DNA of 64,000 nucleotides from Steromphala cineraria (Eukaryota > Mollusca > Gastropoda > Trochida > Trochidae), in NCBI GenBank assembly GCA_916613615.1, contig OU744724.1, positions 18,710,171 to 18,774,170 on the forward strand. Reading direction: 5' to 3'. This document shows, one piece after another, positions 50,150 through 63,900 of this stretch. The first letter of the stretch is position 1. Each line of letters opens with the position of its first letter. The position numbers and the translations under genes are program-made. Under the pieces are notes generated by a model. That model had not been told where the DNA came from and did no database searches. It saw nothing but the letters and a program-made list of their open reading frames with translations.

Positions 50150-50600
50150 CTTCCAGCATAATGTTTCAATTCCAAAAACTTCTTCAATATCATTCTTCTC
50201 TTTAATAACAACATCTCGAATATCATTCTTAACCATACAAAATCTCGAATATCATCCTTCCCAACAATAACATCTTGATAATCATTCTTCTCTTTACTAA
50301 CAACATCTAGAACATGATTTTTCTCTATAAAAACAACATCTAGAATACCATTCCTCTCTATACTAACAACATCCAGAACATCATTCTTTCGATATACTAA
50401 CAACATTTAGAATATCTGTCTTCTTTATACTAACATTTAGAATACCATTCTTCTCTATAATTAAAACATCTCAAATATATACCATCTGCATTATACTAAC
50501 AGCTTCTGGAAAATCACGATTGTCTACCACAACATCTTACACACACATTTCTATGCCAACATCTTCTAGAAAACCATTCTTTCTTATTCATCAACTTCTA
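50150..50600. repeat. Degenerate tandem repeat, about 30-35 bp unit
   Basis: Imperfect copies of acaacatctagaa and atcattcttctctat alternate for about 450 bp. The minus-strand open frame through it (VLDVVSIERNGI and similar) is periodic because of the repeat and is not taken as a gene. Confidence 0.8.
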
Positions 50601-51439
50601 CAACCGTACTCTTACAACTGTGTGTTTCAGCACCGTATTACAACGTGATTATTTCTTTCCATAAATGATACCTGTCCTTCTGATGCTACCATTAAGACAC
50701 AGATCCCAAATTCCCAAACAGTTGCATGCAGTCATGAATATGGAAACTGGGTCTGCGATTTCAATTCAATAAAGTGTAAAAAGATTTCTTGTCATGCATA
50801 ATCGATTTTAATATTAAAATGCATAATATCCAACCGATACAGCTTATCAAAGAAAAATTGTTTTTGAATCATGGAGAATTTCATCGAATTAGGGTTTGCA
50901 CAACTCATTAGAGTGAAGAATACGAAACATGAAAGAGCTTTCTTAAAGAGACTGAGATAAAATGAAGCATTCTTACACTTTCCTAACCTTAATGTCTCTA
51001 CTAGTTGCTAACATGCTTAGCGTTAAGGATGGAATTCATTTTCCGCTAAAGAATTCTTGCTTACAAAGGAGTTATTCAATAAGCGCTTTTTGAAGACGAT
51101 CACGTGAAATTTTTGGCGCGGTAACTCACGTGTGGGCCCATGAAACCACGCCCACTTCTTTTATTCCGATTAAGTTAATTTGATTTTAGAAACCATTTTA
51201 TTCATGGTTCGTTCATCATTTTGATGTTTAAAAAACAAGATATTTCTTTACATGTCTTGTGTAAAAAAAGCCTGCAGATGTTGCATATTGTTGTTGAAGA
51301 TAATATTATATTCGTGTATTATGAAACATGAATTATCGTTCCCATTCTTGTATCAAACCTTTAGATGTTGCTGCTTGAAGACCCACAGCTTTCAGTTTCA
51401 TCTAAAGAAATCCTTCATTTGTCAGTAGATTCGTTTTTT

Positions 51440-52260
51440 GCTGAGACTAAGGTAAACTTTATCAAAATACTAAGATCTACCTTAATAAGAGACAAAGATC
51501 TACTATAATGAGACGCTAAGATCAATTAATTTAAGAACCAAAGAACAACTATGTTAGAGAGCAAATCCACTTTAATAAGAGGCTTAAATCCATTATACTA
51601 AAATCTACTATATTCAAAAAGACTATAAGATCCGTCATCTTCAGAGAAACTAATCTCCGTTATATTAAGATCGAGACCTAAGATTAGTTTTATTAAGATA
51701 CTAAGACCCATTATATCAAGCGCTATGGTCCATTAATTTTAGAGACTAAGATCCACTAAATTTATAGCCAAAGAATCACCATGTTAGAGACTTATGATCT
51801 ACTAGACTTATGATCCTTTTCTTCAAAGATTCGGAACCGCTTAGATTAACATTTAGTCTCAGAAGTATTTTTTTCAATATTGACAATATTTTTAAACAAA
51901 TCATGTATTATAACCAAATGGAGCCCAGAAGATGCTTTAACTACAAAGCTGACCGATCTAGACTTGCTATACTTTTCTAGACTGGGTTAGTAATCAATGA
52001 AATATTTTTGCTTAAGGGTCTGAATGACAGACTACGAACCGCTATGTTAAATGACAATATATTAAGAGGCTACAATCAACTATATTAATAGACTGTGGAC
52101 TATTATATTTAGAGAATAAGATTAACCTTTCAAAGACTATTAGGACCATTTTATTAAGAGACTAAAGATAAGTTTATTTAGAGAATAAGATCCTAAGGTC
52201 AACTACATAAGGAGACTTAGACCCACTGTATTAAGAAACTAAGATCCACTACTCAAAGAC
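51440..52260. repeat. Degenerate satellite-like block interrupted by dispersed repeat copy B
   Basis: Numerous degenerate copies of actaagatccact and attaagagac occur on both sides of 51850-52035, which is the inverted partner of 22588-22775. The block may be one decayed element with repeated arms, or a satellite into which the dispersed repeat inserted. Confidence 0.7.
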
Positions 52261-53279
52261 AAATATTTCTTTAGGGTGCTCTATTTTATATTTTACACAA
52301 ACAGTTAGTAATGTAACATGAAATTTTTAAATTTGAATAGTGAATTATATATTTTATAGACACTCTGATGAAATATCATTCTTAAAATTCCAATACCGAC
52401 AACTGATGATCACGTTTCTCGGTCTTAATCTGAGAGTAACGCTATATGAAGCAACCAGATGTAGACAACTTTAAATCAGAATAGATTATCTCTTCCAGAT
52501 ATTCAGATATACTTAAGTTGATTGTCAAGATAGATGTAAATGGGTTTGTGGAGAAACAGAATGTACATCTCTTGTGCCTCTATACAATCGTCAGATGATG
52601 AAAGCTATATGATTTAGTGAAGGTTATCAGCTCGTCTCTAATACCTGTACAAAGAAAGAAAAGCTCGAGGACAACGACAATGAGGACAACGTGGGAATGC
52701 ATGCACATGTATCTTTCACCTGTAACTAGACACGTGTGTAGCTAGTAACTTGAATACGATATCAACTTGTTATCAATGCCAAATTGTTGGATTTGGACAG
52801 AGGTTTCAGTGGTATTTGAGAGGGCTTTGCAGTAGCAGTGTAGTGGAAGCGGGGAATGGTCAAATGCATTACAGAACGGTAAATGTCAGTAGAAAATCTA
52901 CAAACTTGAGTTCTCCAATAACAAAAGTATAATTTAGAAATTTTTGTAGAAGTTGTTCAAATTTTAAAGTTTAAAGTCTGTAAAGTCCATATTTAAAAGG
53001 ATATAAGTTCAAACTTAGATGCCTAAGTAAGGGATCTTACCTAAAATTTCAGCTTGCTGGGTGCGGCAGTTTTTGAAAGGAAGTTCAAATTGTGAAAACT
53101 TATAGACAACGTCCAAGGACAGATGCCGATTGATGTCAATACGGCCTTAGAGGCCCGATGAAGTAGAAGCAACTTTTAGCGTTCATCACAATTTAAATTT
53201 GACAATGAAAAGTGAATCTTAGTAAATTTATATCGCTCTACCAGTAGACCTCAACTGCTATGATGACATCATATCTGCC

Positions 53280-53700
53280 AATGCACGTGTAGTATTTAAC
53301 GCGTACATGCACGTGTAAGTGTCGGTGCATGGAAGGATTTAAACCACGGTCTTTTTATTTGACGAGTTGTGATTGCGAGTAATTATAGTTAAATATTCAT
53401 TGGTCCATCTGCTCCTATCTCGTGACTCACGTGCAGAAACTCCCGACATGCATCATTAGTCACGTGACCGCCAAAAGTCACCGTCGAGTCAATTAATTAT
53501 CTGATTGTTTAACCAATGGTGATCAATTAGAATCTCTTTCCAATATTTGATTATAAAACACGAACACTAATTTCTAATTTCACGGTCAATTTTGGATGAT
53601 AAAGACGATAAAGGTCGTTAATATTCATTAAGGCAATCCCACTTCGAGACAAGAACTGTTAAAAACGGACTTATCATTTGCATTTGCTCATTCCGTTGAT
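53280..53700. promoter_or_regulatory. Cluster of CACGTG E-boxes, possible enhancer
   Basis: Four CACGTG sites lie at 53284-53289, 53310-53315, 53428-53433 and 53461-53466. They are followed by a homeodomain-type core (caattaattat), a CCAAT motif and further TAAT sites. Class C bHLH factors such as Hes/Hey, and Myc/USF/MITF-type factors, bind CACGTG. The regulatory role is inferred from clustering only. Confidence 0.35.
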
Positions 53701-54249
53701 ATGAACCAGACCCTTGATTTCAAAACGACTGAAGCCAAACAAATCTTTACTTTTATCGTATCCTATGTATTAAAGGCGCTATTGTATGCCCTTTCTATCA
53801 ACATGACATTTTTCAAAAAGGTTTTTTTATGTAGAAAATTGTTTATTTATATTGTGCATAACCGACTATCAAGATAATTTAAATACTGAACAAAAATAAT
53901 AAGAGGTATTCGTAAATGATAAATATTAAAATATATCTTAATTCATCTCCTGATGAAATATTAACCATTATAACTAAAATATCCTTTACTTAGTATATCC
54001 ATTACCCTTAGTCACTTCGGTATTATTGAACCATCGAATACACACATAGAAACGATTGATAATGATGATCGCATAAATGTACTTTTGGTATCCTTTGTAT
54101 AGGATACTCTGTAGTAAAGTATCTATAATTGTTTTAAATACTATTCAAGAGGACAATTTAGTATGATTTCGCGAAAATATTTGGTTCTTTTATACTCAGA
54201 AAATCGTCATTATAAGGTATTTTCACAATTATAAATATTCGACTTCAGA

Positions 54250-54420
54250 TGTCTCAGAAAAGAAGGAGAAGAAGAAAAAGAAGAAGAAGAGGAAGAAAAA
54301 TAGTTTATTTAAGTGTCGCACAATGGCCTATGGGGCACTAGAAGTCATGAAACCATAAACACATTATAAACATGTGATATCTAAACACATTCACACACAT
54401 ATACCATAAATGAAAAAAAC
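54250..54420 (-). mobile_element. Retroelement 3' tail with GAA-type microsatellite
   Basis: On the minus strand, gccccataggccattgtg and an AATAAA signal (tttatt at 54304-54309) are followed by a TTC/CTT-rich microsatellite (54260-54300). This resembles LINE 3' ends. Coding sequence is absent. Confidence 0.45.
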
Positions 54421-55075
54421 ATTACCTAGATATCTGGACTAGCTCAATGAACACTAGACTGTAAATGAGGCTCCTAATCAATATATTCCTATCAATCATT
54501 GTACATACACATATGGCATGGAGTATAAACATATTTCACAGAAGAAAGTCCTACTGATATTGGGTAATAACGATAGGAGAACAGATAGGTGACGAGCAGC
54601 GATACCAGTTTCAGAAGGCTTAACGAGAAATAATCTGGATATAGATATGGAAACAGGCGTACATGTTGAAAAGTTTTATCTTCAGATAAAAATTAGACAT
54701 TAGCGAAAGAGCAATCTGATAACTGTAGAAAGAAAAATATAAGAGTTGATATCAAATCAAAGAGCTTTTTAGAAAATATTGAGAAAATCCCGCAAATTCT
54801 TCCTTTCTTTAGGAAGATGATTCTATAAGTGTCTACATTCGTTGTTGATATACGTAATGCATTAATACATAACACCATATCGATATGATGTTATTAAACA
54901 ATTGGCACATTTTTATTTTTAAATAATCACATAAAGTTGTTCATAAACCGGAAAGATAAATTCGATCGTAAATTGTGATGAAAGTATAAGTGATCAAGTG
55001 TATCACGACATTGACATAAACTTATAAATATTGATTACTGTTAAATCGACATTGTGTAACGTATTTTTATTGTAT

Positions 55076-55475
55076 ATAGGGATGTCATGATACAGGTACC
55101 TCAGGATACAGTACGTAATGCAATAATAAGGTCACGATACAATACGTATTACGATATACGGTAAAAGCGACATACTTGGCAATGCGTAATATTTCCAAAG
55201 AAGGTTATTTGAGTAACCGAAAGTTAAAGACAAAATCAAGCCTACATGTACTTCTTTATGAACATCTCATATCATCGTTTTCTCCAACTTTGAAATTCAC
55301 ATAAAACGCTATCTTAACACGGATTGCAATTCTGGACTCGATATTCATGATCACTGATCATAATCCTAAAAAGTAGTCACCAAAAGTTGTTTCACGATTT
55401 AGTTAACTGCATCGTGTATCGTATCGTTATCTGAGCCGCATCGATACATCGGTACATCGTGACAAATCTATATGT
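55076..55475. mobile_element. Decayed TIR element with gatgtcatgatac-type ends
   Basis: The left end atagggatgtcatgatac and the right end, complement atagatttgtcacgatg, are imperfect inverted repeats. The interior has several acgatacgata-like motifs in both orientations. Such ends are common in animal MITEs. No target duplication longer than TA is visible. Confidence 0.5.
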
Positions 55476-56099
55476 ATATGTCTCCAAAATAAGAAGGTTC
55501 AGATAGCAAATATAAAGCTGGATATTTCGTTAAGTGAGTATTGAAAATAATTGAATTATTCTAATTTTAGTTATTCTCTGTCTGCATTATGTTCCACAAA
55601 ATGGGTATTACGTTGACATGGTTATACAAATTGATTTGATTCATACATTTCCTCTTTTGTTTGTATGAACGCATCATTGCGACTCCATTGATTATCTCTA
55701 TGCTGCACTGAATCCAATAGTATGATCCTTCAAAGCTGATTAGAACATGGTTTGGAAAAATGTTATAGATGAAGACATTTCGGTGAAATACTTTGCAGAA
55801 TAATACGGCGAGGGTTGAGTTACTAAACTATGAATGTTACCAATCTATATGTCTAATCTATAAGTCGGGAGATTTGTCGCAAGGTTGAGTTATTCCATGT
55901 TTAACCTCATGTGATTGATACGCAGGTATCGGGTATTTCAATTTCATAGCGAATGTATTTTGAAAGATATTTTTCAACACTCCCATAGATGAAAGACAAG
56001 GTACAAAAGCCACGGTAACAGATGTGTAAACTAACGAGTAAACCTGAATCTGGTCAAACCGTGACATTTTCCTGACATTCAAGCGCGTCTGAAATAATC

Positions 56100-56650
56100 A
56101 TGTTGAAAAGGAAATGATTAAAATTAGCGGAGCTGCTAATTGTCCTAATCAACTCATTGTCATTCCCAGAACCATTCCACCATTGCTTCCAACCGTAGAC
56201 GGAAAGAGAGCAAATTACGTCCTCTGATTGGCTAACAGATGGACCAATTATGGAGCTCCATTGCTCCGAGGTGATCAGCTGAGCTGCACCATCTAGCTGT
56301 AACCCCCTCCCCTTTCTCCATAGCGATGGTGCTAAACCAAGATGGCCTAACTATGTACTGGATCGATGACTTATCGGCGCCTGCGCTGGTCCTCAATCCA
56401 TCATTGAACGCATACGGTATTAAAACTGCATCGCGTGCCTCTTGGGCACATAATCAAATTGTATCAAGCGGTGACAAACTTTCTCATCTGGTTCGGTAAA
56501 TAACAATAAATAAGAGCTTTATCGAAGCGATTAGCTGTTAGAGTGACAGATTTGTGACTCGTTCCTTGGCGCTGGTTACACAGAACACCAGCTGACAGTT
56601 ATCAAAATATTTCCACACTCGAGGACAGCAACAAGGACCCGCACTATCGA
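56100..56650. promoter_or_regulatory. GC-richer island with CCAAT and E-box motifs
   Basis: Two CCAAT motifs (ctgattggctaac and ggaccaatta), two CAGCTG E-boxes and a YY1-like aagatggc occur within 500 bp that is clearly less AT-rich than its surroundings. It could be a promoter or an enhancer of the Jagged gene or of a neighbour. No transcript evidence is available. Confidence 0.3.
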
Positions 56651-58619
56651 CGAGTTTCTTGGATGAAACAAAATCGTCTAATAAATCTGTCCTTTATGGT
56701 CGCTCGCATGTGATTAAAATCATAAAAATGTCCTAAATCAATCAATTTTGATACCAGTTCTTTGAGAAATATGATAAACAACCACTGAAGAAAAATAAAG
56801 ATATGTTTTTACAAATGTTTTAAACGGTATATCAGTTTCTTTTGCTACTTAAAGGAAATATACAATAAATTGTATCAGTTAGTAAATCAAAACGTTTCTG
56901 TTTCTTAAAGATTAAAATGTTTAGTAGGTGCATTGACTGAACCTTAGCAAATGTCATTCGAAATATTATATTAGAAATATTAGAAAAGTTAAGCTTTATT
57001 TTTCATTTTGTTCTGTCGCTTGACTCAAATTACAAGAAATCATTTACCTATAATTCTGTATTGCTTAATCTCGACATGACTTCGTCACAATGAGTACACA
57101 TTGATGGTTTTCGGAGAAAGACGGTACAACATTTACTACATTGTTTCCATTATCACGATTCATTTCTCTAAGTCTTTCCCCTATTGCCACTACAAAAACT
57201 CCCATTTCGCTAGTTTATTCATAGATTTTTATCACTTTTATAAAAATTCCCAATCAATTACTACTTTACCTTTGACATGTTTGACATTGCTTGCAAAATC
57301 ACGTGGAGTTGGTTAGGTTAGGTTAGGCTCAAGCCTGATGATAAAGTTCCCGAACCTTAATTTTAAGAAATACATGCAAAGGATCGTTTGAAAATATTTC
57401 ATGTTTGCTAACAATATATCACACTCAATCAGAAAAGCTTAATGATTATTTAAGTAGGAAATTATCTTACATTCAATATCATAATTGAAAGTTTGATTTA
57501 AGCGAAGAGATATCTATATATACATTACAGTGCAATAACTACTACACTTACATACACAAGGAGTTGACATTTTGATATGTTATCACTGATCTTTCGTCAA
57601 ATAAGTAAATCAATTGTCATTAATTACTTCACTTGATTCTTTCTTAATTGTTCATCTTATATCAAGAGAACCAGCATGAATATCTTTAAAAACGTCCCCT
57701 TAATAATACAACACAAGAGTGAATGCTATCTTGTCGAAGGCACAGTAACGAGATTATATTCAGTTTTGAACAAAATCTGAGGCAGCTTGTAGAAGTGCTC
57801 TTCGTTCAGCTTGTTTGCTTGTTTAACGTGCAAGTCATAGACTGGGTATGATTTTAATCAAACGTTCGATACAATAAAGTCCATTTTTGATTTTCATTTA
57901 GTGTACAGTTTGGAAATAAATATTAAATTGTAAACGAAATCAAAGGCAGTCTTTATAGGAGCACTTCGTTTAGCTTGTTTGGTTTGCGTGCATGTAATAA
58001 ACTGCCTTGGGTCCTTATCCGAGGTTAAAGTCTATTTTTAATTTTCAATTAGTGTACAAATGATGGTTTGCAGAGACGCCGTATTAAAGGAGTTCGTTAT
58101 TTATTTCTACAGTTTAGACAAAAAAATGTCGATTTACATAGGTTTCTGATTACAGGGATGAAAGTTGAGAGGACGAGCATTGTATAAACCAAGAGGTATC
58201 ACATTTGATAAACCAACCCAACTTACACTAATAAAAGGTAAAGCAATACCCCACAAAATAATAATACGTAAATATTTAATAAATAAACATGAAGCGAACA
58301 GAGTTTGAAAACGTGTTACTGGTGATTTAAGATCCTCCCTACTGTGTTTTCAGATAAAAAATATTTTATACTGACCTACTCCAGTAAACTCTACTACACA
58401 GATGTGACCCGCTTCCCTTGATAAGTTGATATACCAACTCGCGTGATTGACTGCTTTTGTTTACACGTGTAAACGTGTTACCTGGAGTGCTTGACAGTAA
58501 CAAAACACCGGTATCGATTCCCAGTTTCATAATAGAGCCACAACCTAGACTATGAATCTTATACATGAAACAGAACTATCACAGTGGATTCCCTTTACAA
58601 TAATGTTATACTGATGATA

Positions 58620-58785
58620 TAGTAGTAGTAGTAGTAGTAGTTGTAGTAAAAGTAGTAGTAGTAGAAGTAGAAGTAGAATTATTAGTAGCAGCAGCAGTAG
58701 TAGTAGAAGTAGTAAGAGTAGTTGTAATATTAGAAGCAGCAGTAGTGGTAGTGGCTGTAGTAGTAGTAGTAATAGCTGTAGCAGC

Positions 58786-58822
<37 letters not shown>

Positions 58823-59119
58823 ATAGCTCTAGCAGCAGCAGTAGTAGTAATAGTAATAGATGTAGTAGTAGTAGTAGTATTAGTAGAAGTAGTAGATGTA
58901 GTAGTAGTAGTAGAAGTAATAGAAGTAGAAGTAGAAGTAGTAGTAGTAGAAGTAGTAGTAGTTGCAGTAGTAGTAGTAGTAGTATAAGTTGCAGTAGAAG
59001 CTGTAGCATCAGTAGTAGTAGTAGTAGTAGAAGAAGATGCAGAAGCAGCTGTAGCAGGAGCAATAGTAGTTGTAGTAGTAGAAGTAGTAGTAGTAGAAGT
59101 AGAATTAACACTAAACTCT

Positions 59120-59180
<61 letters not shown>

Positions 59181-59185
59181 ATGCA
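58620..59185. repeat. Long imperfect TAG/GTA trinucleotide microsatellite
   Basis: About 570 bp are built of tag/gta/agt triplets with interruptions by gca, gaa and aat. The longest pure run is at about 59120-59178. The poly-leucine frame on the minus strand (58545-59237) and the poly-valine frame on the plus strand are products of this repeat. Confidence 0.97.
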
Positions 59186-60286
59186 GCAGCAGTGGAAACA
59201 AAAAAAGCACTTCACACTTAAATACACCATTCAACAATTCTATACACCTTCTTTATTGTCAGGTAAGATGAAGGACGATCCATATTCTAAGATTGTTATC
59301 GAACATTCCGAATTCAAAGCACACATTTTCCAATTCAGAAGAACAACGATATTCTTTGTCTTTCTAACTAGAGTGAATCCCTTTATAAGCAGTCTATTTA
59401 CTAATCACACAACACGACAAGTTTATCCAAACAATGGCATAATGTCAAAATAAAACACACAAGAAGGCAAACGACTCCAAATGCACATCCCCAAATTCCT
59501 TGTCCATAGATGGGTTGGGTCTTTTATCAGGAGAACACTTGGAGTGGGGGGAGGGGTCCTGTGAAACATGCTAGACAAATAATGTTTTTATATCAAATAT
59601 GAGCGCTACCTTAAAAAGGGGGGTTGAAAATTGGGGGAGAGGTCGGGATCAATTTGGAAGAGGGAGGGGGAAGGTGTCTTGTCTTGTCTGTTGCAGAAAC
59701 AAACATCACTGTGTCATCTGTTATGTCTGTTGGGGTCAGAACGGAGGTCATGGGAACTGACTTCGCACCCCCGTCGAGTCTCATACACCTCTACAGCATG
59801 TCAGCACACGTAGCAACGTAGCATCATTTCACGTATTGCAAACCTAGCTGGTAGCTTTCTTTAATTAGGGCATTTAGTTCTGGTTTATAGTCATATGCGC
59901 TTTTTCTTGATACGGTAGTATGGTATGAAAATGTGTAAATCGTTAGGAGTAAAGTAGAGTAAGAATTAAACCCAACTACGTGTATGAAATATGAAAGTTT
60001 ACTATTCTTATAGAAAAACCAAGGACCTAAGATATATCCTTGCCAAACACCCCTGTCACAAACTCTTTACATCCTAACATTTAACATTGAATATCACCTG
60101 AAAAAGCAAGTAGTAGTAGTGTCCGCTATTAAACACCTATTAACATTGCACCTTTTGAACATGTTTCAACTTTTCAGATACTTGGTATAAATCTATAAAT
60201 AGCCACACGTCTTTAGAACATGGATATAAGTAAAACTTAAACTTGCTCCTGTATCACCTGATCTTACTGAGGGTATGTTTACCGTG

Positions 60287-60314
60287 TAGTGTGTATGTGT
60301 GTGTGTGTGTGTGT
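60287..60314. repeat. GT dinucleotide microsatellite
   Basis: A run of GT repeats with one interruption. Confidence 0.9.
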
Positions 60315-63300
60315 TGATAAGCTAGGTCCTCTTCATCTTCAACCAATCTGCTGACGCTGTAGTATCAATGCCGCACGCGCCCGCACGCGCCATAGCAGCT
60401 ACCGTTAATCACAGGCATCTGCCAGAGAGATAGGTAATGGCTACACGTAACCCGATAGCCCTGGGAAACACAAAAGAAATGTTTTGTGGTTTGTGTTTGG
60501 AAACATTCCTGCATCCTCGAATCGTACATTTTGACATGCATTGGCTTTCCAGGAATGTTAAACGCGCGTGCATCTCGGAACGCACACACACGTGCGCCGT
60601 GCATGACATTCGCAATCCAGGTAAATTTGGGTGTGGTTTATCGGTAACTAGGTAAATGTTAATCTATTCGTGGTAATTGAGACATTTGCTGTTGTTCCCT
60701 TACGGCTAGAGCAGGTTTCAACTGTGACGTCACTAACAACATAACCTATAGCGTACACCGGGAAATGATAAACACAACAATATCGCTCACTTACGTAAGT
60801 CCTGCCATCTTGCTTACGTAATAACTTTGTTTTGCCAATTACCGATGTAAACAATCAAAAGGAACTGGTCTATTTATCATATGCAGAGGAAATAAATAAT
60901 ATTGTTTTGCCCTATGCAAAATCAAGACAGGGATTTTCGTTCCCATCGGTTATTAATTACAACTCTCATGACAAAACCATAGCTTTAGTATACGTATACA
61001 GTGAACACTATATCGTGAGGTTTCTCCCTGAACCAAAGTTATATCGCTTATGACAGAGGGAGTTGTACTTCTATAACTTAAGTGTTAAAATTTGACTAAC
61101 GATCCTTAAAAACTTGGGTGAAATTTAAGTACCATATTATCAGCTCTTGTGTGTGATATGCATATGTTTAATTGTTCAAAAGTAAAAACAGGTCATGATC
61201 TTGCCAAATCTGTTATAGAAAACTATGAAACAAATATTACAGGCTAAAGTATGCATTTGGACAATATTTACGAAGGTACACGTTTCATTTCAAATTAGCT
61301 GTATACTTCATCGAACCATTAGTATTCAGATATTTCATTAGACATCTGAAAGTATTGAGAGTATTGACGTGTTCTTGCTAGATAATACATTCTAGATAAA
61401 TGAGCTGAGTTTGGGTTAAACTCCGATGATCGTTCACTTTGTTCATTACCTTCCAAGGGGAAAGCACACAACGCAGACTACGCTGAGAATTGCAATAAAA
61501 CCTTTTGGTCATAAGGTTTATTGTGACAACCAAACAGTCTCTGAAAGATTTTTCTCTAAAACGATATTGATATCAAACATAAGATAGATGAGTGAGTGAG
61601 TTGGGGTTTTACGTGTTGTCAGCAATTTTGAAGATATTTAACATGACATAAGCAAGGAGCCTCATAGAAATATAATTTAATCACAGTCTGTGTGTCACCC
61701 TAGCTTTCTAGTCAAAACTGAAAGTGAAGTGAATGATATGTCGACATTTACATGATATTTTGAAAAGAAACTCTAGATCTGAAGTTGTTAGCCAATCTCA
61801 TAGGCTCCTTTCTTATATATAATAAAATAGTCATTGAGAGGTATTTTTCGTAGGGAGACTTTTCATGGGTTTCTTGTAACCAGTGTAATATGACAAACTC
61901 AAGGTTACTACTTTCGTGACAAAAACGTTCAATAACATAGAAATATAACTTGAGAACAAGGTTATTACCCATATGATAATATTTCTTAAACCGCATACAT
62001 TAGTTTTGTTTGGTAGGTTTGCCATGGAAATTGGTGTTGACGATCGCGATTTTCGCATGGGCTATGGGTATTAAGATCAAAATCACATGCGAGCCCATAG
62101 TGCTCAGTCTTTTGCTTTGACTCAATGATTGAATTGTTTCTAACCTATCGTATAAACAGACTTTTATGTTTAAAAGACGAATGAAATCAAATACTCGTAA
62201 AGTTGGTAACAATCGTTAGATGGTAAATCTGAAATTCAACTATTTGAATATTAAGGAAATACATCGTATTTAAAAGCCTGTAAAAATCAAATAATTATAT
62301 TATGTGAACATTTTGAAAAATAATTAACCAGAGTACAATTCTCAAGCAAACAAATTCAACTCCATTCTCCTCAAAACGAAGTAATTACAGTTTCATCTTT
62401 CTCCTAAATTCTTCACCTTTTGGTGTAAATATTTTACTCTAAAATTAAAATTTGAAAAAGAAATTAATTAATCTTAAATATACTGCGATTGTTCGTCTTC
62501 ATAATCAAACTCCAAATATCTCATAGGATGTGTTTATACTTTTATCGTATGTTAGGTTCTGTTTGACAGATACATTCACCTCTCTGAATTCTGCCGATCT
62601 ATCTTCTTCACTGGTAGTAGCCTTGGCCTTCACCACGCTTTGTGAATGGACGTAAGTGTATCGAATTCCCACAGCGCGGTCAATCTGCCCATTGAGTGAC
62701 CAGTAGCCATTCACAACTAGGGCACACCGTTATAGATCAGACTCAAAGCAGATCAGCTTAGTCTATGTCCGTCGCCATTCGCGCCTTACTTTCCGGTATA
62801 TCTATATTTATTAAATGTATTTATTTCGTTATTTTTTGGGTTAATAGAAGGTTTCTAAGTTATAACATTAAAGGTTTCCGATAAACACGATGAAATGATT
62901 TCATTTGTGCCACGCTTAGTGTTATTTTTATATTCAAGGAAATGTATATATTTTCGTAATATTTTGAGTTATTTAAGAAAAACTTGTTTCCAAGCCATAA
63001 CATAAACACGACTTCACACGACTTTGAAGAAAATAGGTGGCATTGTACACAATTCAAACAAAAGAGAAACGGCAGCTTGTGCATGTGTAATTTCAAATCC
63101 AATACTGTATGATTGAACATATGACATGTAAACGTATCAAGTGACTCGAAATTTGATCGTAGTACGGAAGGTGACGCTAACTTGTATCGTGTTATACGAT
63201 ATATTGCTGGATTTAGGATCGATTATACAGACACCTGTTGTTTTTTTAATTTATAATCCTGTCAAAAAATCAATTTTGGTAATATTATACCAAACAGGTT

Positions 63301-63724
63301 GCTGAAAATGATCCTTTGAAATTGTTAAGACTATTAATTTCAAAGTACATTAGTTTTGAAGTTATTTTACCAAACTACTGCATGGCCTAATAAACAACGC
63401 CATTCTATTTGATTTTTTCGGGTTTTCAAACGAAAAGGATAATGTTATGATGTGCCAATGTACATTTGCAATAGTTGCATACAAACAATGATTTCACCAA
63501 ATCAAAAATGATTCGTTGAAAAATACCACGCTGAGCATGTTCAATATTTGCGATGTACTTATCATTATACCGAAATGGTAACTACATAGTATTACAGGAC
63601 ATCATTCAGAAGAAGTAAACATCCACGTGCAGAAAAAATTTGCAAGATTTGCATACCCTCTTTACGTCAATCAATTGAATTACAGAAGGTAAACTATTTT
63701 GTTTCTACATAAAAATCAAATTCA

Positions 63725-63900
63725 TGTTGTATCGGTGGATTATACACAATTTGCATGAATTTCGTGAGAGTCATATGATATACTTCCAACTATAATTATT
63801 TCTTTTATAACCGATTTAATTTGAATCCAATGGCAATACCCCGAAAGCGGTCTGCATTAAATACGACGTTGTGCTTCATAGACGTCACGAATATGGTTTG
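63725..63900. repeat. Decayed relative of the 45.0-kb MITE and its flank
   Basis: The sequence from atacacaatttgcatgaatttc through gtcatatgatatacttcc and accgattt, then gacgtcacgaa, follows the same order as 45090-45245. The shared flank suggests a larger dispersed repeat than the palindrome alone. Confidence 0.5.

Noticed and set aside
50116..50406. Minus frame of 96 codons with periodic VLDVVSIERN motifs
   Set aside because: The periodicity follows the degenerate tandem repeat; the frame does not extend beyond it.
18064..52697. Scattered Su(H)/CSL-type sites (CGTGGGAA at about 18064, 38114 and 52690)
   Set aside because: Several YGTGRGAA matches are expected by chance in 64 kb on two strands, and they do not cluster.
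57311..57327. Three TTAGG units, telomere-like
   Set aside because: Too short for a telomeric relic; chance is sufficient.
58545..59237. Longest open frame in the window, poly-leucine on the minus strand
   Set aside because: It is a reading of the TAG-type trinucleotide microsatellite, which is stop-free in this frame by its composition. No flanking protein features were seen.
62505..62714. Minus frame of 69 codons (YWSLNGQIDRAVGIRYTYVH and onwards)
   Set aside because: It is somewhat protein-like but has no recognised family, no splice sites and no neighbouring exon to support it.
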